Positions 27,301 to 41,454 of a DNA stretch of 64,000 nucleotides are shown here, piece after piece. The stretch lies in NCBI GenBank assembly GCA_963978905.1, contig OZ022261.1, positions 1,179,992 through 1,243,991 on the forward strand. Reading direction: 5' to 3'. Origin of the DNA: Trichostrongylus colubriformis (taxonomy: Eukaryota; Nematoda; Chromadorea; Rhabditida; Trichostrongylidae). A model generated the notes under the pieces. The model did not search any database. It was not told the origin of the DNA and saw nothing but the letters and a program-made list of their open reading frames with translations. A program made the translations under genes and the position numbers. Position 1 is the first letter of the stretch. Each line of letters starts with the position of its first letter.

Positions 27301-30300
27301 CCATGAAGTGCACTCCCCTTTATCGATGTCACTAGTACAGATTCCTCTCGATTTCCACAGGGATACCTTTTAAATCGTTTGATAATTATCATCAAGCGAT
27401 CACCTGTTATTGATCTCTGCCCCACCGCAGGGCACAGTTCAACCCTTTAAGGGCCCCCAATTTTTTTATTGATACTGTAATTTCAAAGGCAAATCAAACG
27501 ATTTTGTATTAAAGTATAGCATGTGTTCTCCACAAAAAATTAATAATATTCCTTAAAAGAGTTGTCTTGACATTGAAATTTTTAGCAGTTCTCAAATGCC
27601 TGAGGGCTTTTACTGGTAATGTCCACCAGGGGCGGAGTTTTCTGGTGGGCGTGCCTCTCCATGAAGTGTACTCCCCTTTATCAATGGCACGAGTACAGAT
27701 TCCTCTCGATTTCCACAGGGACACCTTTTGAATCGCCTGATAATTATCATCAAGCGATCACCTGTTATTGATCTCTGCCCCACCGTAGGGCACCGGTGCA
27801 GCCTTTCCGAGACACCAGGGTGGCCTTTTCTTGAACAACCAATTTTTTTATTGATACTGTAATTTCAAAGACAAATCAAACAGTTCTGTATTAAAGTATG
27901 GCATGTGTTCACCACAAAAAATTGATAATATTTCTTGAAAGAGTTGTCCTGACATTGAAATATTTTGCAGTTCTCAAATGCCTGAGGGCTTTTACTGGTA
28001 ATGTCCACCAGGGGCGGAGTTTTCAGGTGGGTGTGCCTCTCCATAAAGTGTACTCACCTTTATCGATGTCACTAGTACAGATTCCTCTCGATTTCCACAG
28101 GGATACCTTTTAAATCGCTTGATAATTATCATCAAGCGATCACCTGTTATTGATCTCTGCCCCACCGCAGGGCACAGTTCAACCCTTTAAGGGCCCCCAA
28201 TTTTTTTATTGATACTGTAATTTCAAAGACAAATCAAACGATTTTGTATTAAAGTATAGCATGTGTTCTCCACAAAAAATTAATAATATTCCTTAAAAGA
28301 GTTGTCTTGACATTGAAATTTTTAGCAGTTCTCAAATGCCTGAGGGCTTTTACTGGTAATGTCCACCAGGGGCGGAGTTTTCTGGTGGGCGTGCCTCTCC
28401 ATGAAGTGCACTCCCCTTTATCGATGTCACTAGTACAGATTCCTCTCGATTTCCACAGGGATACCTTTTAAATCGTTTGATAATTATCATCAAGCGATCA
28501 CCTGTTATTGATCTCTGCCCCACCGCAGGGCACAGTTCAACCCTTTAAGGGCCCCCAATTTTTTTATTGATACTGTAATTTCAAAGACAAATCAAACGAT
28601 TTTGTATTAAAGTATAGCATATGTTCTCCACAAAAAATTAATAATATTCCTTGAAAGAGTTGTCTTGACATTGAAATTTTTAGCAGTTCTCAAATGCCTG
28701 AGGGCTTTTACTGGTAATGTCCACCAGGGGCGGAGTTTTCTGGTGGGCGTGCCTCTCCATGAAGTGTACTCCCCTTTATCAATGGCACGAGTACAGATTC
28801 CTCTCGATTTCCACAGGGACACCTTTTAAATCGCCTGATAATTATCATCAAGCGATCACCTGTTATTGATCTCTGCCCCACCGTAGGGCACCGGTGCAGC
28901 CTTTCCGAGACACCAGGGTGGCCTTTTCTTGAACAACCAATTTTTTTATTGATACTGTAATTTCAAAGACAAATCAAACAGTTCTGTATTAAAGTATGGC
29001 ATGTGTTCACCACAAAAAATTGATAATATTTCTTGAAAGAGTTGTCTTGACATTGAAATATTTTGCAGTTCTCAAATGCCTGAGGGCTTTTACTGGTAAT
29101 GTCCACCAGGGGCGGAGTTTTCAGGTGGGTGTGCCTCTCCATAAAGTGTACTCACCTTTATCGATGTCACTAGTACAGATTCCTCTCGATTTCCACAGGG
29201 ATACCTTTTAAATCGCTTGATAATTATCATCAAGCGATCACCTGTTATTGATCTCTGCCCCACCGCAGGGCACAGTTCAACCCTTTAAGGGCCCCCAATT
29301 TTTTTATTGATACTGTAATTTCAAAGACAAATCAAACGATTTTGTATTAAAGTATAGCATGTGTTCTCCACAAAAAATTAATAATATTCCTTAAAAGAGT
29401 TGTCTTGACATTGAAATTTTTAGCAGTTCTCAAATGCCTGAGGGCTTTTACTGGTAATGTCCACCAGGGGCGGAGTTTTCTGGTGGGCGTGCCTCTCCAT
29501 GAAGTGTACTCCCCTTTATCAATGGCACGAGTACAGATTCCTTTCAATTTCCACAGGGATACCTTTTAAATCGCTTGATAATTATCATCAAGCGATCACC
29601 TGTTATTGATCTCTGCCCCACCGTAGGGCACCGGTGCAGCCTTTCCGAGACACCAGGGTGGCCTTTTCTTGAGCAACCAATTTTTTTATTGATACTGTAA
29701 TTTCAAAGACAAATCAAACAATTTTGTATTAAAGTATAGCATGTGTTCACCACAAAAAATTGATAATATTCCTTAAAAGAGTTGTCTTGACATTGAAATT
29801 TTTAGCAGTCCTCAAATGCCTGAGGGCTTTTACTGGTAATGTCCACCAGGGGCGGAGTTTTCTGGTGGACGTGCCTCTCCATGAAGTGCACTCCCCTTTA
29901 TCGATGTCACTAGTACAGATTCCTCTCGATTTCCACAGGGATACCTTTTAAATCGCTTGATAATTATCATCAAGCGATCACCTGTTATTGATCTCTGCCC
30001 CACCGTAGGGCACCGGTGCAGCCTTTCCGAGACACCAGGGTGGCCTTTTCTTGAACAACCAATTTTTTTATTGATACTGTAATTTCAAAGACAAATCAAA
30101 CAATTTTGTATTAAAGTATAGCATGTGTTCACCACAAAAAATTGATAATATTCCTTAAAAGAGTTGTTTTGACATTGAAATTTTTAGCAGTTCTCAAATG
30201 CCTGAGGGATTTCACTGGTAATGTCCACCAGGAGCGGAGTTTTCTGGTGGGCGTGCCTCTCCATGAAGTGTATTCACCTTTATCGATGTCACTAGCACAG

Positions 30301-33300
30301 ATTCCTTTCAATTTCCACAGGGATACCTTTTAAATCGCTTGATAATTATCATCAAGTGATCACCTGTTATTGATCTCTGCCCCACCGCAGGGCACAGTTC
30401 AACCCTTTAAGGGCCCCCAATTTTTTTATTGATACTGTAATTTCAAAGACAAATCAAACGATTTTGTGTTAAAGTATAGCATGTGTTCTCCACAAAATTT
30501 AATAATTTTCCTTAAAAGAGTTGTCTTGACATTGAAATATTTTGCAGTTCTCAAATGCCTGAGGGCTTTTACTGGTAATGTCCACCAGGGGCGGAGTTAT
30601 CAGGTGGGTGTGCCTCTCCATGAAGTGTACTCACCTATATCGATGTCACTAGTACAGATTCCTTTCAATTTCCACAGGGATACCTTTTAAATCGCTTGAT
30701 AATTATCATCAAGCGATCACCTGTTATTGATCTCTGCCCCACCGTAGGGCACCGGTGCAGCCTTTCCGAGACACCAGGGTGGCCTTTTCTTGAACAACCA
30801 ATTTTTTTATTGATACTGTAATATCAAAGACAAATCAAACAGTTTTGTATTAAAGTATGGCATGTGTTCACCACAAAAAATTGATAATATTCCTTAAAAT
30901 AGTTGTCTTGACATTGAAATTTTTAGCAGTACTCAAATGCCTGAGGGCTTTTACTGGTAATGTCCACCAGGGGCGGAGTTTTCAGGTGGGTGTGCCTCTC
31001 CATAAAGTGTACTCACCTTTATCGATGTCACTAGTACAGATTCCTCTCGATTTCCACAGGGATACCTTTTAAATCGCTTGATAATTATCATCAAGCGATC
31101 ACCTGTTATTGATCTCTGCCCCACCGCAGGGCACAGTTCAACCCTTTAAGGGCCCCCAATTTTTTTATTGATACTGTAATTTCAAAGACAAATCAAACGA
31201 TTTTGTATTAAAGTATAGCATGTGTTCTCCACAAAAAATTAATAATATTCCTTAAAAGAGTTGTCTTGACATTGAAATTTTTAGCAGTTCTCAAATGCCT
31301 GAGGGATTTCACTGGTAATGTCCACCAGGAGCGGAGTTTTCTGGTGGGCGTGCCTCTCCATGAAGTGTATTCACCTTTATCGATGTCACTAGCACAGATT
31401 CCTTTCAATTTCCACAGGGATACCTTTTAAATCGCTTGATAATTATCATCAAGTGATCACCTGTTATTGATCTCTGCCCCACCGCAGGGCACAGTTCAAC
31501 CCTTTAAGGGCCCCCAATTTTTTTATTGATACTGTAATTTCAAAGACAAATCAAACGATTTTGTGTTAAAGTATAGCATGTGTTCTCCACAAAAAATTGA
31601 TAATATTCCTTAAAAGAGTTGTTTTGACATTGAAATTTTTAGCAGTTCTCAAATGCCTGAGGGATTTCACTGGTAATGTCCACCAGGAGCGGAGTTTTCT
31701 GGTGGGCGTGCCTCTCCATGAAGTGTATTCACCTTTATCGATGTCACTAGCACAGATTCCTTTCAATTTCCACAGGGATACCTTTTAAATCGCTTGATAA
31801 TTATCATCAAGTGATCACCTGTTATTGATCTCTGCCCCACCGCAGGGCACAGTTCAACCCTTTAAGGGCCCCCAATTTTTTTATTGATACTGTAATTTCA
31901 AAGACAAATCAAACGATTTTGTGTTAAAGTATAGCATGTGTTCTCCACAAAATTTAATAATATTCCTTAAAAGAGTTGTCTTGACATTGAAATATTTTGC
32001 AGTTCTCAAATGCCTGAGGGCTTTTACTGGTAGTGTCCACCAGGGGCGGAGTTTTCTGGTGGGCGTGCCTCTCCATGAAGTGTACTCCCCTTTATCAATG
32101 GCACGAGTACAGATTCCTCTCGATTTCCACAGGGATACCTTTTAAATCGCTTGATAATTATCATCAAGCGATCACCTGTTATTGATCTCTGCCCCACCGT
32201 AGGGCACCGGTGCAGCCTTTCCGAGACACCAGGGTGGCCTTTTCTTGAACAACCAATTTTTTTATTGATACTGTAATTTCAAAGACAAATCAAACAGTTT
32301 TGTATTAAAGTATAGCATGTGTTCACCACAAAAAATTGATAATATTCCTTAAAAGAGTTGTCTTGACATTGAAATTTTTAGCAGTCCTCAAATGCCTGAG
32401 GGCTTTTACTGGTAATGTCCACCAGGGGCGGAGTTTTCTGGTGGGCGTGCCTCTCCATGAAGTGTACTCCCCTTTATCAATGGCACGAGTACAGATTCCT
32501 TTCAATTTCCACAGGGATACCTTTTAAATCGCTTGATAATTATCATCAAGCGATCACCTGTTATTGATCTCTGCCCCACCGTAGGGCACCGGTGCAGCCT
32601 TTCCGAGACACCAGGGTGGCCTTTTCTTGAACAACCAATTTTTTTATTGATACTGTAATTTCAAAGACAAATCAAACAGTTTTGTATTAAAGTATGGCAT
32701 GTGTTCACCACAAAAAATTGATAATATTCCTTAAAATAGTTGTCTTGACATTGAAATTTTTAGCAGTTCTCAAATGCCTGAGGGCTTTTACTGGTAATGT
32801 CCACCAGGGGCGGAGTTTTCTGGTGGGCGTGCCTCTCCATGAAGTGCACTCCCCTTTATCGATGTCACTAGTACAGATTCCTCTCGATTTCCACAGGGAT
32901 ACCTTTTAAATCGTTTGATAATTATCATCAAGCGATCACCTGTTATTGATCTCTGCCCCACCGCAGGGCACAGTTCAACCCTTTAAGGGCCCCCAATTTT
33001 TTTATTGATACTGTAATTTCAAAGACAAATCAAACGATTTTGTATTAAAGTATAGCATGTGTTCTCCACAAAAAATTAATAATATTCCTTAAAAGAGTTG
33101 TCTTGACATTGAAATTTTTAGCAGTTCTCAAATGCCTGAGGGCTTTTACTGGTAATGTCCACCAGGGGCGGAGTTTTCTGGTGGGCGTGCCTCTCCATGA
33201 AGTGTACTCCCCTTTATCAATGGCACGAGTACAGATTCCTCTCGATTTCCACAGGGACACCTTTTAAATCGCCTGATAATTATCATCAAGCGATCACCTG

Positions 33301-34173
33301 TTATTGATCTCTGCCCCACCGTAGGGCACCGGTGCAGCCTTTCCGAGACACCAGGGTGGCCTTTTCTTGAACAACCAATTTTTTTATTGATACTGTAATT
33401 TCAAAGACAAATCAAACAGTTCTGTATTAAAGTATGGCATGTGTTCACCACAAAAAATTGATAATATTTCTTGAAAGAGTTGTCCTGACATTGAAATATT
33501 TTGCAGTTCTCAAATGCCTGAGGGCTTTTACTGGTAATGTCCACCAGGGGCGGAGTTTTCAGGTGGGTGTGCCTCTCCATAAAGTGTACTCACCTTTATC
33601 GATGTCACTAGTACAGATTCCTCTCGATTTCCACAGGGATACCTTTTAAATCGCTTGATAATTATCATCAAGCGATCACCTGTTATTGATCTCTGCCCCA
33701 CCGCAGGGCACAGTTCAACCCTTTAAGGGCCCCCAATTTTTTTATTGATACTGTAATTTCAAAGACAAATCAAACGATTTTGTATTAAAGTATAGCATGT
33801 GTTTTCCACAAAAAATTAATAATATTCCTTAAAAGAGTTGTCTTGACATTGAAATTTTTAGCAGTTCTCAAATGCCTGAGGGCTTTTACTGGTAATGTCC
33901 ACCAGGGGCGGAGTTATCAGGTGGGTGTGCCTCTCCATGAAGTGTACTCACCTTTATCGATGTCACTAGTACAGATTCCTTTCAATTTCCACAGGGATAC
34001 CTTTTAAATCGCTTGATAATTATCATCAAGCGATCACCTGTTATTGATCTCTGCCCCACCGTAGGGCACCGGTGCAGCCTTTCCGAGACACCAGGGTGGC
34101 CTTTTCTTGAACAACCAATTTTTTTATTGATACTGTAATATCAAAGACAAATCAAACAGTTTTGTATTAAAGT
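12340..34173. repeat. Array block 3: mixed monomers with an 8,901-bp segmental duplication
   Basis: Monomers at 12,340, 13,437, 14,177, 15,275, 16,039 and 17,160 have counterparts exactly 8,901 bp on at 21,241, 22,338, 23,078, 24,176, 24,940 and 26,061. Rare substitutions are shared at the same offset: GGTAGTGTCC at about 16,855 and 25,756, and GGGATTCC at about 15,478 and 24,379. After about 26,400 the offset becomes 9,283, one extra 382-bp monomer. A sub-period of 3,699 bp also occurs (12,340 to 16,039; 21,241 to 24,940). These are signatures of unequal exchange. Confidence 0.85.
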
Positions 34174-37100
34174 ATGGCATGTGTTCACCACAAAAAATTG
34201 ATAATATTCCTTAAAATAGTTGTCTTGACATTGAAATTTTTAGCAGTACTCAAATGCCTGAGGGCTTTTACTGGTAATGTCCACCAGGGGCGGAGTTTTC
34301 AGGTGGGTGTGCCTCTCCATGAAGTGTACTCACCTTTATCGATGTCACTAGTACAGATTCCTTTCAATTTCCACAGGGATACCTTTTAAATCGCTTGATA
34401 ATTATCATCAAGCGATCACCTGTTATTGATCTCTGCCCCACCGCAGGGCACAGTTCAACCCTTTAAGGGCCCCCAATTTTTTTATTGATACTGTAATTTC
34501 AAAGACAAATCAAACGATTTTGTATTAAAGTATAGCATGTGTTCTCCACAAAAAATTAATAATATTCCTTAAAAGAGTTGTCTTGACATTGAAATTTTTA
34601 GCAGTTCTCAAATGCCTGAGGGCTTTTACTGGTAATGTCCACCAGGGGCGGAGTTTTCTGGTGGGCGTGCCTCTCCATGAAGTGCACTCCCCTTTATCGA
34701 TGTCACTAGTACAGATTCCTCTCGATTTCCACAGGGATACCTTTTAAATCGTTTGATAATTATCATCAAGCGATCACCTGTTATTGATCTCTGCCCCACC
34801 GCAGGGCACAGTTCAACCCTTTAAGGGCCCCCAATTTTTTTATTGATACTGTAATTTCAAAGACAAATCAAACGATTTTGTATTAAAGTATAGCATGTGT
34901 TCTCCACAAAAAATTAATAATATTCCTTAAAAGAGTTGTCTTGACATTGAAATTTTTAGCAGTTCTCAAATGCCTGAGGGCTTTTACTGGTAATGTCCAC
35001 CAGGGGCGGAGTTTTCTGGTGGGCGTGCCTCTCCATGAAGTGTACTCCCCTTTATCAATGGCACGAGTACAGATTCCTCTCGATTTCCACAGGGACACCT
35101 TTTAAATCGCCTGATAATTATCATCAAGCGATCACCTGTTATTGATCTCTGCCCCACCGTAGGGCACCGGTGCAGCCTTTCCGAGACACCAGGGTGGCCT
35201 TTTCTTGAACAACCAATTTTTTTTATTGATACTGTAATTTCAAAGACAAATCAAACGATTTTGTATTAAAGTATAGCATGTGTTCTCCACAAAAAATTAA
35301 TAATATTCCTTAAAAGAGTTGTCTTGACATTGAAATTTTTAGCAGTTCTCAAATGCCTGAGGGCTTTTACTGGTAATGTCCACCAGGGGCGGAGTTTTCT
35401 GGTGGGCGTGCCTCTCCATGAAGTGTACTCCCCTTTATCAATGGCACGAGTACAGATTCCTCTCGATTTCCACAGGGACACCTTTTAAATCGCCTGATAA
35501 TTATCATCAAGCGATCACCTGTTATTGATCTCTGCCCCACCGTAGGGCACCGGTGCAGCCTTTCCGAGACACCAGGGTGGCCTTTTCTTGAACAACCAAT
35601 TTTTTTATTGATACTGTAATTTCAAAGACAAATCAAACAGTTTTGTATTAAAGTATGGCATGTGTTCACCACAAAAAATTGATAATATTCCTTAAAATAG
35701 TTGTCTTGACATTGAAATTTTTAGCAGTACTCAAATGCCTGAGGGCTTTTACTGGTAATGTCCACCAGGGGCGGAGTTTTCAGGTGGGTGTGCCTCTCCA
35801 TAAAGTGTACTCACCTTTATCGATGTCACTAGTACAGATTCCTTTCAATTTCCACAGGGATACCTTTTAAATCGCTTGATAATTATCATCAAGTGATCAC
35901 CTGTTATTGATCTCTGCCCCACCGCAGGGCACAGTTCAACCCTTTAAGGGCCCCCAATTTTTTTATTGATACTGTAATTTCAAAGACAAATCAAACGATT
36001 TTGTATTAAAGTATAGCATGTGTTCTCCACAAAATTTAATAATATTCCTTAAAAGAGTTGTCTTGACATTGAAATATTTTGCAGTTCTCAAATGCCTGAG
36101 GGCTTTTACTGGTAATGTCCACCAGGGGCGGAGTTTTCAGGTGGGTGTGCCTCTCCATGAAGTGTACTCACCTTTATCGATGTCACTAGTACAGATTCCT
36201 TTCAATTTCCACAGGGATACCTTTTAAATCGCTTGATAATTATCATCAAGCGATCACCTGTTATTGATCTCTGCCCCACCGTAGGGCACCGGTGCAGCCT
36301 TTCCGAGACACCAGGGTGGCCTTTTCTTGAACAACCAATTTTTTTATTGATACTGTAATTTCAAAGACAAATCAAACAGTTTTGTATTAAAGTATGGCAT
36401 GTGTTCACCACAAAAAATTGATAATATTCCTTAAAATAGTTGTCTTGACATTGAAATTTTTAGCAGTACTCAAATGCCTGAGGGCTTTTACTGGTAATGT
36501 CCACCAGGGGCGGAGTTTTCAGGTGGGTGTGCCTCTCCATAAAGTGTACTCACCTTTATCGATGTCACTAGTACAGATTCCTCTCGATTTCCACAGGGAT
36601 ACCTTTTAAATCGCTTGATAATTATCATCAAGCGATCACCTGTTATTGATCTCTGCCCCACCGCAGGGCACAGTTCAACCCTTTAAGGGCCCCCAATTTT
36701 TTTATTGATACTGTAATTTCAAAGACAAATCGAACGATTTTGTATTAAAGTATAGCATGTGTTCTCCACAAAAAATTAATAATATTCCTTAAAAGAGTTG
36801 TCTTGACATTGAAATTTTTAGCAGTTCTCAAATGCCTGAGGGCTTTTACTGGTAATGTCCACCAGGGGCGGAGTTTTTTGGTGGGCGTGCCTCTCCATGA
36901 AGTGCACTCCCCTTTATCGATGTCACTAGTACAGATTCCTCTCGATTTCCACAGGGATACCTTTTAAATCGTTTGATAATTATCATCAAGCGATCACCTG
37001 TTATTGATCTCTGCCCCACCGCAGGGCACAGTTCAACCCTTTAAGGGCCCCCAATTTTTTTATTGATACTGTAATTTCAAAGACAAATCAAACGATTTTG

Positions 37101-40100
37101 TATTAAAGTATAGCATGTGTTCTCCACAAAAAATTAATAATATTCCTCAAAAGAGTTGTCTTGACATTGAAATTTTTAGCAGTTCTCAAATGCCTGAGGG
37201 CTTTTACTGGTAATGTCCACCAGGGGCGGAGTTTTCTGGTGGGCGTGCCTCTCCATGAAGTGTACTCCCCTTTATCAATGGCACGAGTACAGATTCCTCT
37301 CGATTTCCACAGGGACACCTTTTAAATCGCCTGATAATTATCATCAAGCGATCACCTGTTATTGATCTCTGCCCCACCGTAAGGCACCGGTGCAGCCTTT
37401 CCTAGACACCAGGGTGGCCTTTTCTTGAACAACCAATTTTTTTATTGATACTGTAACTTCAAAGACAAATCAAACTATTTTGTATTAAAGTATGGCATGT
37501 GTTCACCACAAAAAATTGATAATATTCCTTAAAATAGTTGTCTTGACATTGAAATTTTTAGCAGTACTCAAATGCCTGAGGGCTTTTACTGGTAATGTCC
37601 ACCAGGGGCGGAGTTTTCAGGTGGGTGTGCCTCTCCATGAAGTGTACTCACCTTTATCGATGTCACTAGTACAGATTCCTTTTAATTTCCACAGGGATAC
37701 CTTTTAAATCGCTTGATAATTATCATCAAGCGATCACCTGTTATTGATCTCTGCCCCACCGTAGGGCACCGGTGCAGCCTTTCCGAGACACCAGGGTGGC
37801 CTTTTCTTGAGCAACCAATTTTTTTATTGATACTGTAATTTCAAAGACAAATCAAACAATTTGGTATTAAAGTATAGCATGTGTTCACCACAAAAAAATA
37901 ATAATATTCTTCAGAAGAGTTGTCTTGACATTGAAATATTTTGCAGTTCTCAAATGCCTGAGGGCTTTTACTGGTAATGTCCACCAGGGGCGGAGTTTTC
38001 AGGTGGGTGTGCCTCTCCATGAAGTGTACTCACCTTTATCGATGTCACTAGTACAGATTCCTTTCAATTTCCACAGGGATACCTTTTAAATCGCTTGATA
38101 ATTATCATCAAGCGATCACCTGTTATTGATCTCTGCCCCACCGTAGGGCACCGGTGCAGCCTTTCCGAGACACCAGGGTGGCCTTTTCTTGAGCAACCAA
38201 TTTTTTTATTGATACTGTAATTTCAAAGACAAATCAAACAGTTTTGTATTAAAGTATGGCATGTGTTCACCACAAAAAATTGAAAATATTCCTTAAAATA
38301 GTTGTCTTGACATTGAAATTTTTAGCAGTTCTCAAATGCCTGAGGGCTTTTACTGGTAATGTCCACCAGGGGCGGAGTTTTCAGATGGGTGTGCCTCTCC
38401 ATGAAGTGTACTCACCTTTATCGATGTCACTAGTACAGATTCCTCTCGATTTCCACAGGGATACCTTTTAAATCGCTTGATAATTATCATCAAGCGATCA
38501 CCTGTTATTGATCTCTGCCCCACCGCAGGGCACAGTTCAACCCTTTAAGGGCCCCCAATTTTTTTATTGATACTGTAATTTCAAAGACAAATCAAACGAT
38601 TTTGTATTAAAGTATAGCATGTGTTCTCCACAAAAAATTAATAATATTCCTTAAAAGAGTTGTCTTGACATTGAAATTTTTAGCAGTTCTCAAATGCCTG
38701 AGGGCTTTTACTGGTAATGTCCACCAGGGGCGGAGTTTTCTGGTGGGCGTGCCTCTCCATGAAGTGTACTCCCCTTTATCAATGGCACGAGTACAGATTC
38801 CTCTCGATTTCCACAGGGACACCTTTTAAATCGCCTGATAATTATCATCAAGCGATCACCTGTTATTGATCTCTGCCCCACCGTAGGGCACCGGTGCAGC
38901 CTTTCCGAGACACCAGGGTGGCCTTTTCTTGAACAACCAATTTTTTTATTGATACTGTAATTTCAAAGACAAATCAAACAGTTTTGTATTAAAGTATGGC
39001 ATGTGTTCACCACAAAAAATTGATAATATTCCTTAAAATAGTTGTCTTGACATTGAAATTTTTAGCAGTACTCAAATGCCTGAGGGCTTTTACTGGTAAT
39101 GTCCACCAGGGGCGGAGTTTTCAGGTGGGTGTGCCTCTCCATAAAGTGTACTCACCTTTATCGATGTCACTAGTACAGATTCCTCTCGATTTCCACAGGG
39201 ATACCTTTTAAATCGCTTGATAATTATCATCAAGCGATCACCTGTTATTGATCTCTGCCCCACCGCAGGGCACAGTTCAACCCTTTAAGGGCCCCCAATT
39301 TTTTTATTGATACTGTAATTTCAAAGACAAATCGAACGATTTTGTATTAAAGTATAGCATGTGTTCTCCACAAAAAATTAATAATATTCCTTAAAAGAGT
39401 TGTCTTGACATTGAAATTTTTAGCAGTTCTCAAATGCCTGAGGGCTTTTACTGGTAATGTCCACCAGGGGCGGAGTTTTTTGGTGGGCGTGCCTCTCCAT
39501 GAAGTGCACTCCCCTTTATCGATGTCACTAGTACAGATTCCTCTCGATTTCCACAGGGATACCTTTTAAATCGTTTGATAATTATCATCAAGCGATCACC
39601 TGTTATTGATCTCTGCCCCACCGCAGGGCACAGTTCAACCCTTTAAGGGCCCCCAATTTTTTTATTGATACTGTAATTTCAAAGACAAATCAAACGATTT
39701 TGTATTAAAGTATAGCATGTGTTCTCCACAAAAAATTAATAATATTCCTCAAAAGAGTTGTCTTGACATTGAAATTTTTAGCAGTTCTCAAATGCCTGAG
39801 GGCTTTTACTGGTAATGTCCACCAGGGGCGGAGTTTTCTGGTGGGCGTGCCTCTCCATGAAGTGTACTCCCCTTTATCAATGGCACGAGTACAGATTCCT
39901 CTCGATTTCCACAGGGACACCTTTTAAATCGCCTGATAATTATCATCAAGCGATCACCTGTTATTGATCTCTGCCCCACCGTAAGGCACCGGTGCAGCCT
40001 TTCCTAGACACCAGGGTGGCCTTTTCTTGAACAACCAATTTTTTTATTGATACTGTAACTTCAAAGACAAATCAAACTATTTTGTATTAAAGTATGGCAT

Positions 40101-41454
40101 GTGTTCACCACAAAAAATTGATAATATTCCTTAAAATAGTTGTCTTGACATTGAAATTTTTAGCAGTACTCAAATGCCTGAGGGCTTTTACTGGTAATGT
40201 CCACCAGGGGCGGAGTTTTCAGGTGGGTGTGCCTCTCCATGAAGTGTACTCACCTTTATCGATGTCACTAGTACAGATTCCTTTTAATTTCCACAGGGAT
40301 ACCTTTTAAATCGCTTGATAATTATCATCAAGCGATCACCTGTTATTGATCTCTGCCCCACCGTAGGGCACCGGTGCAGCCTTTCCGAGACACCAGGGTG
40401 GCCTTTTCTTGAGCAACCAATTTTTTTATTGATACTGTAATTTCAAAGACAAATCAAACAATTTGGTATTAAAGTATAGCATGTGTTCACCACAAAAAAA
40501 TAATAATATTCTTCAGAAGAGTTGTCTTGACATTGAAATATTTTGCAGTTCTCAAATGCCTGAGGGCTTTTACTGGTAATGTCCACCAGGGGCGGAGTTT
40601 TCAGGTGGGTGTGCCTCTCCATGAAGTGTACTCACCTTTATCGATGTCACTAGTACAGATTCCTCTCGATTTCTACAGGGATACCTTTTAAATCGCCTGA
40701 TAATTATCATCAAGCGATCACCTGTTATTGATCTCTGCCCCACCGTAGGGCACCGGTGCAGCCTTTCCGAGACACCAGGGTGGCCTTTTTTTGAACAACC
40801 AATTTTTTTATTGATACTGTAATTTCAAAGACAAATCAAACAATTTTGTATTAAAGTATAGCATGTGTTCACCACAAAAAATTGATAATATTCCTTAAAA
40901 TAGTTGTCTTGACATTGAAATTTTTAGCAGTTCTCAAATGCCTGAGGGCTTTTACTGGTAATGTCCACCAGGGGCGGAGTTTTCTGGTGGGCGTGCCTCT
41001 CCATGAAGTGTACTCCCCTTTATCAATGGCACGAGTACAGATTCCTCTCGATTTCCACAGGGACACCTTTTAAATCGCCTGATAATTATCATCAAGCGAT
41101 CACCTGTTATTGATCTCTGCCCCACCGTAAGGCACCGGTGCAGCCTTTCCTAGACACCAGGGTGGCCTTTTCTTGAACAACCAATTTTTTTATTGATACT
41201 GTAACTTCAAAGACAAATCAAACTATTTTGTATTAAAGTATGGCATGTGTTCACCACAAAAAATTGATAATATTTCTTGAAAGAGTTGTCTTGACATTGA
41301 AATATTTTGCAGTTCTCAAATGCCTGAGGGCTTTTACTGGTAATGTCCACCAGGGGCGGAGTTTTCAGGTGGGTGTGCCTCTCCATGAAGTGTACTCACC
41401 TTTATCGATGTCACTAGTACAGATTCCTCTCGATTTCCACAGGGACACCTTTTA
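34174..41454. repeat. Array block 4: 2,602-bp higher-order repeat
   Basis: Seven-monomer units (4 x 382 + 3 x 358 = 2,602) repeat here: 36,394/38,996, 37,103/39,705 and 37,492/40,094. Private variants repeat at the same spacing, including AATTTGGTATT (about 37,859 and 40,461), GTAAGGCACC (about 37,380 and 39,982) and GGAGTTTTTTGG (about 36,870 and 39,472). A third partial copy of the GTAAGGCACC variant is at about 41,127. Confidence 0.85.
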